Source: Bacteroidales bacterium
Lineage (GTDB): Bacteria; Bacteroidota; Bacteroidia; Bacteroidales; UBA12077
Length of the DNA stretch: 64,000 nt
Reading direction: 5' to 3'
NCBI GenBank assembly: GCA_027859205.1
Contig: JAQIBH010000202.1
Location: forward strand, 1-64,000
A program made the translations under genes and the position numbers. Shown piece after piece: positions 19,101 to 27,483 of this stretch. The notes beneath the pieces were generated by a model. It had not been told where the DNA came from, did no database searches, and saw only the letters and a program-made list of their open reading frames with translations. Each line of letters begins with the position of its first letter. Position 1 is the stretch's first letter.

Positions 19101-22074
19101 TATTACAGTTAATGAAAATCTTACTATTACTAATGGTAGATTGCACGATAGGTCTAATACTATTACCTTATTAGGGGATTTTTCAAATTCCGGCGTACAT
19201 TATAGTCAAAGTACGACAACAGGTGGTGTATTGTTTAACGGATCATTACGTCAGGAAATTGCTGGTACCGGAACTTATGGTTTACTTGAAATTAATAATA
19301 CTGCCGGGGTTGAATTGCTCAATGACTTTATTCTTGTCGATCGAAATATTATACTTACAAGCGGTAGTTTTTTTATTAAGCAATTCCAGTTACAACTTGG
19401 ACTTAATGCTGATGTAACTGTGCCATCAGGTGATTTTAGTAAAAACAGAATGGTTGTTTCAAATGGTGCATCAAGCGATGATGGGATTAAAAAATGGGTA
19501 AATGCAGGTACTCCTGCTGACATTTTAATTCCCATTGGGGTTGTTGGTTCATATACTCCGATTTATATATCAAATATAACCACAGTAGGCCCAGGTTCTG
19601 TTTTTGTAAGACCCGTTAATTCGGATCATCCTACGGCATTGGATCCTACTAATGTATTACAATATTATTGGAACATGCAAACTGTTGGTTTCACAAGTTT
19701 TATGGCAGATGTTGATTTTTATTATGAGCAAGCCGATGTAGCGGTAACTGGTATAAATCTGGAATCGGATTATATACCAGCATATCTTCTAGACGTTAAC
19801 TGGTCTAAGTTTGGAGCTGAAAGTGTTGATGCTAACTTGAATATTGTAAAATTTAATTTTAGTACAGGTGAACAGTTAAATGGTGATTTTACTGCAGGAA
19901 TTTCTGATGCTATTCCTGATCAGGTTCCTGTATTTGTTTCAAAAGAAATTGGTAACTGGGAAAATATAAATACCTGGGAGCGTGAAGATGCAGAACCTGT
20001 TACGTCTTATCCTAACGGACATGTGGTTAGAATTAAACATGATGTTACAATAGCCAGTAATTTGAAATCAGCATATAAAACTATTATTGATACAACAGGT
20101 AAATTAATTGTTGGTAACACCATTGGACATTATTTTGGACGTGTGAGCGGTAGAGGACACCTAGCTTTAACTACGGGACGCTTGCCTGCTGGTAACTATG
20201 ACGATTTCTTCGATTGCAGTGGTGGAACTATAGAATGGGGTGGTGATGTAAATTATGAACTACCTGACGAAGGTACTAACTTCAGAAGAATGTTATTTAC
20301 AGGTACAGGAACCAAAACTCTTTCATCGAATAACATAACCATCTGCGATACACTTTGGATAAACGGACCTATTTTAAATAACGATACGCATGATAATACA
20401 ATAACCATAAATGGATTTTTCCATCTTGAATCCGGAGAATTTCATAGTGGAACAACGCTTTCAACTGCAGCATTAATTTTTAGCGGAACTTCTGCACAAA
20501 CCATTACCGGAGATTTTACTGACAACACTGACAACAATACACTGAACAACGTTACCATGAATAATGCTACAGGATTAACTCTTGATGGAGATGTAACTCT
20601 TAAAGGCGATTTAACACTTACTTCTGGAAATATTGATCCAAATGGGAATGCTTTTACTTTAGAAATTGCTTCGGATGTATCTCCTGTTGGCGGTAGTGCT
20701 GCATCATTTGTTGATGGACCTATGTTTAAAGACTTAGCAAGTTTCTCAAATTTTGAATTTCCAATTGGCGACGGAACCAGATATGGTAAATTAGAAATAT
20801 TTAATACAACAACAGGTATAGTTACTTGGGAGGCTCAATATTACAATTATAATCCTACAGCCCATGTTCCTTCGCTAGACATAACAAGTATGGAGGATCC
20901 TCCAATAAAATTTGTTAGTGATAATGAATTTTGGAGACTTGATGGACTCACTAGTGCAGCAGAGGCTATGATCCGTTGGGATGATCAAAGTGTACTCCCT
21001 GCACAAGTTAGCGATTTTGATGATCTTGCTATAGCCAGATGGTCAACATCATCGCGATGGGAAGAAGTAGTTGGTACCGTGGCCGACGGTGGTGTAAATT
21101 CAGGTACCATAACTTCAGATGCTGCTTTAGCTACAGGTGAGCATTTTCTTACTCTTGGTTCAAAAGATGCAACACCTCTGGGTACTGCAACCATTACTTC
21201 TGGTGATGTTTCAATTTGTGATGGTGGCTCAACAAATATTAGCATTGATTTAACCGGAACGGCAACATGGAAACTAGAGATATATAAAGATGGAGGCTGG
21301 TATTCAGATGAAACATTAATTGGAGCTTCTCCTTATTTACTTAATGTTACAACTGCAGGTCTTTATACTATTAATGATGTATGGGATGCGAATGATCTTG
21401 TTTTAGGAACTGTTTTTGGTTCAGGAGTTACAGTAACTGTTGTTCCTGTTCCAGATAATCTTTTAACTGTTACTGGTGGAGGTCCATATTGCGCGGGTGG
21501 TACTGGAGTGGTTGTTGGACTAAGTGGATCAGAACTAAGTGTAAATTATGAACTTTTTGTAGATGGTTCACCATTAAATACTGTTGCTGGAACTGGTGCC
21601 GCTATTTCTTTTGGTTTGCAAACCACAGCAGGAGATTACACAGTTGAAGGAACTCATTCGACAGATGCTGCAGATTTGTGTACTCAAACAATGACAGGTA
21701 GTCAAACTATAACCATTATTCCGGCACCTACTGCAACTATTACTGTTAATGTAGCGCTTGATTCAATTTGCGACGGAATTAATACACAAATTGATATAGA
21801 CTTTACAGCTGGTGCTACACCTTGGGATCTTGTTATTGATGATGGCACAAATCCAGTTGAAAATATAGATGATGTACTTGATCCTTATACATATAATCCA
21901 AGTGTTTTTCCAATTTGGGTTGATGATGGTTCACCTGATACTGATTATGTTTATTCTATACAAATTACTGATGATAATGGATGTACGAACTCATATAATA
22001 GTTCAACAGTAACGGTATTTAAAATTCCTGACACAGGAGATCAATACCATATTTCGAATGATTGGGCGAATTAA
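13162..22074 (+). CDS. Giant secreted repeat protein (2970 aa), LamG/ConA-like N-terminus and beta-rich repeats; putative adhesin
   Basis: Signal peptide; PSSLKMWLRADKNV...; recurring 'W..W...G' + beta-helix-like blocks; C-terminus TGDQYHISNDWAN. Confidence 0.85.
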   Translation: MKKYIKVIRKGILVLFITGVTMFSLNAQTGPGGVGATDAPSSLKMWLRADKNVSYNNLKQINEWVDYSGNSFTLVNCATQPVFQSNFINGFPAVNFSSAQAGMSAAAVLGSDLFSAQNNTIIFVKQSESGSNWFTWETATTDTVSFSLSANKSVFNFLNKTSGQLTSSSDVNGAFHIISNVIDGTDQSIFLDGAADGTQANALSLNTALSANLYLGTYDCTATDDWVGYIGEAIIFNTTLNLAERTLVENYLSAKYDLTITNDYYAGDDLVNGDYDFDVAGIGEEADGNSILAVSDGLYIEEETVPLDPGDYLIIGHSSLIDSVTSNDVVASVTHRWNKIWYFDKTGNLDAKVSFDFSEGIDGGTPGEVVNYRLLYRAGTTGNFSEVAVVSTTIENSDQVAFVVADLNLLPGFYTIGTTNAPNSPLEGTKTWYNYYVLDTDDWDDWSRWTLDPDGTLLINPTHVIPGASDTVVILNGSTVNINTDNKVVSKIQILDGGILNIDGATTGHDFTTILGEGRIKLEADNYPAGDDSDFITKGTVEFYGGSYSIANLNTADTFYNLVINLDNAANTIILKDSVVISNDFTVKKGIFQINNTEDDVKYTIDISNDVVVEAFGQIATGTGNPIQTAAYNHYGSMPLIGEFHSIYHEFNVGGNFTNHGPVRFTNLTAPLYNEFTTTGAVTLRFNGLGNHTVDLYSDAYFYNFIVDKGSSQTYILTVYSANLNYFNLYGANRAGRLEGAPFSPENPEIRKALFIQNGTLKLTGNIYIHSLSEGDNTSGNGDYTIGANASLWIAGSGVKLYSTTTSVYVHTHPLPGGTVGFNNASGYQGLSVYGKFRISDGFFGTANSSGIIFWDTANGTMQIEGGTVDISQFRSAVGGSGKANYIQSGGLLMVRGDDKSEAGEVSDANPIFGLVNTSDNFQMSGGAIVIYDDVDGIGVNDFFINCADGNFGVTGGDITIQDNGAKFFDFYSTANLWNLNIKKYVNPGDFTTQLTRDLIVLNDLLIDEDAQLDPTNFDLTIGGDFAIGIETDGTSTAVYVNRDNTTTFNGGGNSIITVSNDAVANYFSPYDLVINKDLSSTTVTMAYRNTTVNPIVNIRNDFTISRGTFDYDSYIIDVKGDLNNNGVMGVWDKTGRIRLDNTGSIQNISSSIGSAYVFGHLEVAHTDGSANNVQLNSNISSDLFTLTSGLVYAHNYKLSVDTNFVGGFADCDVQRMIEFDSSHANRGLKFKMDYNYSVDTTVTFPVGTYDGTTHYWAGADIDITSAVGNVTGSMTVAPVPIAHPTNSSPGCGVLLGYWKVRVDGLSAAASGVSYSFDTNFPDEGSGTYKEWYLMEGSWSQEGNANIPGINTLVDATLDGFKTLDFSCAKNVCFNSVDVIYSNETGGGNWDVGASWQGGSTPGDEDIAVIENGDVISVTRDNIDDVTKVVIRSGGTLDVGIYTGLSYGIVNGGGKFRIASNTGTTPTLPTADFDPFLLNDTAIFEFYGTGSYTLPALTYYPNLKIGGSAGTVKTLPDANITVLQDLMIYDDTNDGVVLRLSNSATSGYDLSVLDSLKLDNQGTLIFPTTGATRTVTVEKSIDMAANGNTDANIIEIEDAAGNLYTDFHNLIVKQDIVLNDNAVITFYIDTTNRRAVDLYFNGSDHSEITSSTSVPALNNLVVDKDLSTSEVLVSSEITFTEDTYRPITFNRGHLIFDNSDINISLSSEDGDFTIPENSKLSLRNGSIANITGASTGIILNGSLFLEGSSQLLLNDGTYDNFIEYSSSGNSIINVSGTSVLNVGSQLRRKTTSDQGVLKYYQSGGTVTLGNNSAPITSRGVFEVMNTNSVFDYTGGNLIIARSQSVSNPAVYLDPTSSTLVDGATLTFGNDNTPTGQNIGIYSAIALKDIVVSNLGEAKTVTVYTLGLTIDSLNINTGQTFDANDLDLTLNGNFRNDGTYTPGTNTTSFTSADQKVIGATTFNNLSANLTTSSDSLEIYNDITVNENLTITNGRLHDRSNTITLLGDFSNSGVHYSQSTTTGGVLFNGSLRQEIAGTGTYGLLEINNTAGVELLNDFILVDRNIILTSGSFFIKQFQLQLGLNADVTVPSGDFSKNRMVVSNGASSDDGIKKWVNAGTPADILIPIGVVGSYTPIYISNITTVGPGSVFVRPVNSDHPTALDPTNVLQYYWNMQTVGFTSFMADVDFYYEQADVAVTGINLESDYIPAYLLDVNWSKFGAESVDANLNIVKFNFSTGEQLNGDFTAGISDAIPDQVPVFVSKEIGNWENINTWEREDAEPVTSYPNGHVVRIKHDVTIASNLKSAYKTIIDTTGKLIVGNTIGHYFGRVSGRGHLALTTGRLPAGNYDDFFDCSGGTIEWGGDVNYELPDEGTNFRRMLFTGTGTKTLSSNNITICDTLWINGPILNNDTHDNTITINGFFHLESGEFHSGTTLSTAALIFSGTSAQTITGDFTDNTDNNTLNNVTMNNATGLTLDGDVTLKGDLTLTSGNIDPNGNAFTLEIASDVSPVGGSAASFVDGPMFKDLASFSNFEFPIGDGTRYGKLEIFNTTTGIVTWEAQYYNYNPTAHVPSLDITSMEDPPIKFVSDNEFWRLDGLTSAAEAMIRWDDQSVLPAQVSDFDDLAIARWSTSSRWEEVVGTVADGGVNSGTITSDAALATGEHFLTLGSKDATPLGTATITSGDVSICDGGSTNISIDLTGTATWKLEIYKDGGWYSDETLIGASPYLLNVTTAGLYTINDVWDANDLVLGTVFGSGVTVTVVPVPDNLLTVTGGGPYCAGGTGVVVGLSGSELSVNYELFVDGSPLNTVAGTGAAISFGLQTTAGDYTVEGTHSTDAADLCTQTMTGSQTITIIPAPTATITVNVALDSICDGINTQIDIDFTAGATPWDLVIDDGTNPVENIDDVLDPYTYNPSVFPIWVDDGSPDTDYVYSIQITDDNGCTNSYNSSTVTVFKIPDTGDQYHISNDWAN

Positions 22075-22567
22075 AATAAAAATAAACAATTTGTAAATAT
22101 TAACGTAAAACTTATTAACAACACAAAACAACAAAATGATAAATGAAGATGATTTGTTAATAAAATGTAAATTTTACTTATGAACTTTGAATTGATGAGT
22201 ACTAATTTAGTAAATGCTTTATAAATTTTATAATATAATTAAGTAAACGAATGCTTTTATAACAAAGCATTAGGTTTATTCAAGTAAAAATAGGGAGGGT
22301 TTGTAAAATTACATTTTGCACTAATCATTAAAAATGATACATTTGCGTGCTTATATAGGGTTGTAATCAAACAACTAAATATTTTGTAACCAATCAGATA
22401 ATGCTACGTTAAATTATAATAAGAATAAAAGACATTAACATCTTTAAATAAATCCAAGGTTTGAAACCCTTTAAAAAAATTCACTAGAAAAAAATTTGCC
22501 TGCCGAATGGTAGGTTAATAATTTAAAAAATTAATAATTAATTAAATACTAACTTAAACTTTTAGTC

Positions 22568-23479
22568 ATGAAAAAAATGAACATTTTTAAAATTGCTTTA
22601 ACCCTGGTAATGGTTTTTGCTATTTCGGGCGCTTTTGCTCAGATTCTTACTGATTATGATGAAACTAATGCCACTGATATGTATCAAACTACTGGTACAA
22701 CGTTTAGGCTTTACGCTCTTCCTGATCCTATTTATAGTCCAACTTATGTTGCGGCTGCAAATGCTCCTTTAGGTGTTAATTCTGAATGGGAATGGAATTA
22801 TCCTATTGCTTTAACTGGTGCTCCAGCTACGGCTACTCCAGCAGCTCAAAACTGGGTTGAATTTACTGTTACACCGATTGGAATTCATGCAATTACTGTT
22901 GAGGAATCAAATACTTTGACTGGTTGTGGTGACGCTACTCCAATATCTCAAACGGTTAATATTGTTGCTGCTCCAACTGCCACAATTACAACTGGCGATG
23001 CAGTTGCTTATTGTGGTGATCAGGTAGCTCAAGCAGTAAGTATATCTTTTGTTGAAAATGTACCTGATGCTAATGCAGCTTTTGGATTTGCTGTTCAAGA
23101 ACTTGTTGAAGAAATTGATGGTGCTGATGCCTGGATAGCAACTGTAAGTACAACTGATATTTTTGTAGATTTTACTCTTGCTGCAAAAGCCAAATTTCCA
23201 GCAGATTTAGCTGGAGGAACACCTAACTATACTTATGGATTTAACACTTCGGCTCTTACTGTTTCAAGTAATAATCGTACACGTTATACATATACGCTTT
23301 TAGAAGCTTCTGATGCTGGTGTTGGTTCTGATGGTATTATATCTGCAATAAGTCAAAAATCTGATTATATTGATGGATTACAGACTTATGCTTTTACAGA
23401 TGATAATGTTGTGTTTATTGTAAATCCAGCTCCTGTAACAGGTCCTATATATCACATTGGTAATTTAACTAATTACTAA
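22568..23479 (+). CDS. Secreted protein with conserved C-terminal TGPIYHIGNLTNY tail
   Basis: Signal peptide (MFALAISGAFAQ-type); tail shared with neighbours. Confidence 0.75.
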   Translation: MKKMNIFKIALTLVMVFAISGAFAQILTDYDETNATDMYQTTGTTFRLYALPDPIYSPTYVAAANAPLGVNSEWEWNYPIALTGAPATATPAAQNWVEFTVTPIGIHAITVEESNTLTGCGDATPISQTVNIVAAPTATITTGDAVAYCGDQVAQAVSISFVENVPDANAAFGFAVQELVEEIDGADAWIATVSTTDIFVDFTLAAKAKFPADLAGGTPNYTYGFNTSALTVSSNNRTRYTYTLLEASDAGVGSDGIISAISQKSDYIDGLQTYAFTDDNVVFIVNPAPVTGPIYHIGNLTNY

Positions 23480-23522
23480 TAAATAAATCTATACTACTGA
23501 ATAGGAGTTTAGGTTAAAACTT

Positions 23523-23552
23523 AACTGGTTCGGGGTAAAACCTGAGCCAGTT
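23523..23552. repeat. Intergenic hairpin copy 1
   Basis: AACTGGTTCGGGGTAAAACCTGAGCCAGTT. Confidence 0.75.
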
Positions 23553-23576
23553 AAAAAAATAGTAAGCATAACAAAA

Positions 23577-23914
23577 TTGAAAAAAACTATACAAATATTA
23601 TTTTTTGTTAGTTTCCTGATCTTCGGATCGGGCTTTATTAGTTATGCACAAACTATTCGTGTAGCTTGTAGCGAAAGTGTTGTTAGGTACGGTGTATATG
23701 GAAATAACGGAACTTCTGATTTTTATTGGACAATTGAAGGTGGCACTATTGTGGAAACACACGCTCGAGGTGATTCTGTTGATATACTATGGAATAATGT
23801 TGCAGGTGCACGCGTTATTTCAATTATAGAAAGAAATAACAACAGGTCCTATTTATCATATACCTAATAACTTTAACTATTAATAGTTAAACGGTTATTT
23901 GTTAATGAAATTAA
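23577..23914 (+). pseudogene. Frameshifted small secreted protein; intact form would end TTGPIYHIPNNFNY
   Basis: ORF 23577-23867 (TTG start) ends RNNNRSYLSYT*, but the +1 frame reads EITTGPIYHIPNNFNY*; N-terminus parallels the 24904 protein. Confidence 0.65.
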
Positions 23915-23942
23915 ACTGGTTCAGGGAAACCTGAACCAGTTT
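23913..23942. repeat. Intergenic hairpin copy 2
   Basis: AAACTGGTTCAGGGAAACCTGAACCAGTTT, perfect 13-bp arms. Confidence 0.8.
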
Positions 23943-23967
23943 AAAAACAAAAAATAGAGATTGCAAA

Positions 23968-24011
23968 AAGTGCTAAGCGTCCCGATAATTATCGGGATTC
24001 GCTAAGCACTT
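23968..24011. repeat. Nested palindrome: AAGTGCTAAGCG-[CCCGATAATTATCGGG]-CGCTAAGCACTT
   Basis: 12-bp outer arms around a 16-bp inner palindrome. Confidence 0.8.
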
Positions 24012-24089
24012 ATAAAAACAAAAATAATCATAGCCGACTTTGAGTTGTCCATGATTAAATAAAATTGAAAAAGAATATTTACATATTAT

Positions 24090-24120
24090 AAACTGGTTCA
24101 GGATTTTCCTGAACCGGTTT
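24090..24120. repeat. Intergenic hairpin copy 3
   Basis: AAACTGGTTCAGGATTTTCCTGAACCGGTTT. Confidence 0.8.
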
Positions 24121-24134
24121 AAAACAAAAAAAAA

Positions 24135-24521
24135 GTGGATAAAAACATTAAATATTGGATTGACTTGTCTGATTATGATTTAGAAACGGCAGAAGCTATG
24201 CTAAAAAGCAAAAGGTATCTGTATGTTGGATTTATGTGTCATCAGACAATAGAAAAGATATTTAAAGCATATTTTACCAGACTAAAAAATGAAACAGCAC
24301 CATTCTCTCATAGTCTATCTTATTTAGCAAAACGAGGTGAGTTTTATGAATCTTTCTCTGAAAACCAGAAAGATTTTATTGATCAGATTGAACCATTGAA
24401 TATCGAAGCAAGATATCCGTCACACAAAGAAAGATTGATGCGAAGCCTTACAGAATCAAAATGTTTGGAAATTATTCAAAAAACAAAAGAGATTCAACTG
24501 TGGATAAAAGCGAAGTTATAA
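24135..24521 (+). CDS. HEPN domain protein (toxin of HEPN/MNT pair)
   Basis: DLETAEAMLKSKRYLYVGFMCHQTIEKIFKAYF typical of HEPN; adjacent MNT gene. Confidence 0.85.
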   Translation: MDKNIKYWIDLSDYDLETAEAMLKSKRYLYVGFMCHQTIEKIFKAYFTRLKNETAPFSHSLSYLAKRGEFYESFSENQKDFIDQIEPLNIEARYPSHKERLMRSLTESKCLEIIQKTKEIQLWIKAKL

Positions 24522-24811
24522 CTAAAATAAAAGCATATAAGGCTTTATTAGAGGATTACTTTAAAATGGATAAAGTATACCTTTTTGGTTCGTATGCAAA
24601 AGATACATATAATGAAGATAGCGATATTGATGTGGCAATTGTTTTTGATCAAATAGATGGTGATTATTTTGCTGTAAACCCATTGCTTTGGAAGTTGAGA
24701 AGACAAATAGACGATAGAATAGAACCTATAATCATTGAAAAAAAATTTGATGACGCAAATTTCCTGGATGAGATAATTCGAACAGGAATTGAAATAAAAA
24801 CAAAAGCATAA
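24461..24811 (+). CDS. MNT-type nucleotidyltransferase antitoxin; likely real start near 24500 (GTG, VDKSEV)
   Basis: GSYAKDTYNEDSDIDVAIV (GS...DxD). Confidence 0.85.
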   Translation: MFGNYSKNKRDSTVDKSEVITKIKAYKALLEDYFKMDKVYLFGSYAKDTYNEDSDIDVAIVFDQIDGDYFAVNPLLWKLRRQIDDRIEPIIIEKKFDDANFLDEIIRTGIEIKTKA

Positions 24812-24837
24812 CCAAATTTAAAAGTGTTTTACTAAAC

Positions 24838-24888
24838 TTGTCCTCCCTTGAGGGAGGTGTCCGATCCCGATAGCTATCGGGAGAGGGT
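24838..24888. repeat. Repeat element with CCCTTGAGGGAGG and CCCGATAGCTATCGGG palindromes
   Basis: TCCTCCCTTGAGGGAGGTGTCCGATCCCGATAGCTATCGGGAGAGGGTG; core palindrome also at 8722 and (variant) 10988. Confidence 0.7.
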
Positions 24889-24903
24889 GAAAAAAAAATA
24901 AAA

Positions 24904-25932
24904 TTGAAATATTTAAATAAAATATTGTCCTTAATATTTTTCCTGGTAATTTTACCAGGCATTGGTAGTTATGCACAAACTATACCTGTAGCTTGTGGCA
25001 GTAGTGTTGTTCGTTATGGTGTTATTGGCAATAATGGAACTTCTGTTTTTGATTGGACTATAGCGGGGGGTGCCATTGTTAATAATTATAATGATTCTAT
25101 CGATGTTCAATGGAATGATGTAGTCGGAGCACATATTATTACAGTTGTTGAAACTAATATTTATGGTTGCGAAGGTGAACCTTACCTGGAAACAATCATG
25201 GTAACCACTCCTTTTATTGATTTAGGTGTTGATGTTGAAATGTGTCAAAATGAAACTGAAGAGTTTATTGCCAGCTCGGCAGATATTACCGATTATTTGT
25301 GGCAGGACAGTACCATAGGAGAAACACTTATAGCTTCAACTGAAGGTGTTTATTGGGTTCGAATTACCGATGTAAGTGGTTGTGTAGCATCCGATACTGT
25401 TGCAGTAACAATTCATGAATTGCCAATAGTTGATTTAGGATCAGATACCGCAATCTGTGAACCAGGAGCGATTCTTACTTTGGATCCTTCTGATAATTGG
25501 AGTAACAGTTTTGCATGGTTTGATGGCGATGATTTACCGCTAAGTAATTCTCCAACAATTGACGTAACATCCAGAACTGAAGACCAAGAATTTTGGGTAT
25601 CTGTAACTGATGAATTTGGTTGTGAAGGAACAGATACAATTGTGGTTCGACTTTGTGGTAAGTTAACAATTCCCAATGTTTTTACACCTAATGGCGATGG
25701 TATTAACGAAGTTTGGGAAATCGAAGAATTATTTGTTTTTGAAGATTTAACCATTGATATTTTTAATAGATGGGGTGAAAGAGTTTTTCATTCGTATGGA
25801 TACTCATCCGATAGTTTTTGGGACGGCAATGATTCTAAAGGTAAAAAATTACCCATGGATGCTTACTATTACGTAATTGATTTACATAATGGCGAAGAAC
25901 CAATTGTTGGAAATGTAACAATAGTAAGGTAG
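24904..25932 (+). CDS. T9SS type B sorting domain (CHU_C) secreted protein
   Basis: C-terminal NVFTPNGDGINEVWEIEEL...IFNRWGERVF...WDGNDSKGKKLPMDAYYYVID; TTG start. Confidence 0.9.
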   Translation: MKYLNKILSLIFFLVILPGIGSYAQTIPVACGSSVVRYGVIGNNGTSVFDWTIAGGAIVNNYNDSIDVQWNDVVGAHIITVVETNIYGCEGEPYLETIMVTTPFIDLGVDVEMCQNETEEFIASSADITDYLWQDSTIGETLIASTEGVYWVRITDVSGCVASDTVAVTIHELPIVDLGSDTAICEPGAILTLDPSDNWSNSFAWFDGDDLPLSNSPTIDVTSRTEDQEFWVSVTDEFGCEGTDTIVVRLCGKLTIPNVFTPNGDGINEVWEIEELFVFEDLTIDIFNRWGERVFHSYGYSSDSFWDGNDSKGKKLPMDAYYYVIDLHNGEEPIVGNVTIVR

Positions 25933-25974
25933 AATTTTGGAAATCTCATTTGGATTGATTTTTTTTGTTAAAAA

Positions 25975-26952
25975 ATGAAGAAGCTATTAATAATAATGTT
26001 TATCATATCATTGACTAACTTTTCAGGGAAAAGTCAACCCGACGTTAGTATGAGTCAGTATATGATGAATAAATTTCTTATTAATCCTGCTTTCGCCGGA
26101 AGTGAGGGCTATACTTCATTTAACCTTACAGCACGCCAGCAATGGTTAGGTTTTGAGGATGCTCCAATGACACAGTCTATTAGTGGGCAATCGAGGATAC
26201 TGAAAAATAGCTATGTTTCTAAATCCAGATCAGTTCGAAATAGAACAAAAAAACGTCGACCAAGTGGGAAAATAGGACTTGGGGGATATTTATATAACGA
26301 CCAAAATGGTCCAATAGGAAAAACGGGACTAGAAATATCTTACGCATATCATTTGTTTGTACAAGATGGGCAATTGTCCTTGGGTTTATCTTTGTCTGCA
26401 TTTCAGTTTAGAATTAAAACCGACGAATTAGTGCCTTTAGAGGATAATGATCCATTACTGAACGATGCCAGAGGAAGTATGTATATTCCAGATGGTAGTG
26501 TTGGTATTTATTATACCTATCAACCTTTTTATTTTGGTATATCTGCAAAAAATTTGTTTCAGGCCTCAGTAAAATTTGGATTAGATAATGGCTTTGCCGA
26601 TTATCAGCAGTTACGTAATTATTATGTAATTACAGGCTATAGGTATGATATGAGAAATGATTTTGAGATTGAACCTTCTATTTTAATAAAAACAACCGAA
26701 ACTTTTAACTTGCAAGCTGATGTTTCTGTTAGAGGATATTATAAAAGAGATTATTGGTTAGGCTTTTCATACAGAACAGGTAATGCCTTTGTTACAATGG
26801 TTGGAATAAAAGTAGATAAAATTGTGATTGGTTATGCATTTGACTATTCATTAAATGAAATTCAAAGAATTAGCTATGGTTCGCATGAAATAATGGTTGG
26901 ACTGAACTTCGGTGATAATAGCAGAAGATATCGTTGGTTGAACAGATTCTAA
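25975..26952 (+). CDS. PorP/SprF family type IX secretion outer-membrane protein
   Basis: SQYMMNKFLINPAFAGSEGYTSFNLTARQQWLGFEDAP. Confidence 0.92.
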   Translation: MKKLLIIMFIISLTNFSGKSQPDVSMSQYMMNKFLINPAFAGSEGYTSFNLTARQQWLGFEDAPMTQSISGQSRILKNSYVSKSRSVRNRTKKRRPSGKIGLGGYLYNDQNGPIGKTGLEISYAYHLFVQDGQLSLGLSLSAFQFRIKTDELVPLEDNDPLLNDARGSMYIPDGSVGIYYTYQPFYFGISAKNLFQASVKFGLDNGFADYQQLRNYYVITGYRYDMRNDFEIEPSILIKTTETFNLQADVSVRGYYKRDYWLGFSYRTGNAFVTMVGIKVDKIVIGYAFDYSLNEIQRISYGSHEIMVGLNFGDNSRRYRWLNRF

Positions 26953-27058
26953 AATCTTGTAATTTCATACTGGATATGCTTTGCTTTTTGCAAGGCTTTT
27001 TTTGTAATCCTTTTCTTTTTGCAGGTAAAAATTAATTTAAGGTACAGCTCATTATTCT

Positions 27059-27089
27059 GTCATTCTGAGCTCGTCGAAGAATCTATTAA
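27059..27089. repeat. Dispersed repeat TGTCATTCTGAGCTCGTCGAAGAATCTATTA copy 1
   Basis: Near-identical to 27325-27355. Confidence 0.75.
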
Positions 27090-27185
27090 TAATTATATAA
27101 TAACATTAGTTTAGCTAGTCTTCACAATTGTTGCCGGCGGGCAGGGAAGCATCTGTACATATTTCATAAATGAATATTCCGCCTT

Positions 27186-27269
27186 ATAGCCGCTTAGCGG
27201 TTAAACATTTTAAAATGATGGTTTTTAAGTTTGTTTGACTCTAATTTAAAATATCCGCTTAGCGGCTAT
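27186..27269. repeat. MITE-like element copy 1 with ATAGCCGCTWAGCGG termini
   Basis: ATAGCCGCTTAGCGG...CCGCTTAGCGGCTAT, ~84 bp, interior shared with copy 3. Confidence 0.75.
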
Positions 27270-27324
27270 TGGTCCTATCATTCCAACTTTAATTTCATTA
27301 TGTTATCTTAAAATATCGAGAAAT

Positions 27325-27355
27325 TGTCATTCTGAGCTCGTCGAAGAATCTATTA
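27325..27355. repeat. Dispersed repeat TGTCATTCTGAGCTCGTCGAAGAATCTATTA copy 2
   Basis: Same 31-mer as copy 1. Confidence 0.75.
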
Positions 27356-27483
27356 CTTTTATTTATATGAAACTATATTAACTGTCAATCCTTCGCACCT
27401 GTCTACTGAAAGGCAGATGTAGGAATTTATTGTGTACTGATTTGCTTTGCTTTTAGCATGGTATTTTGTGTTTCTTGCTTAAA

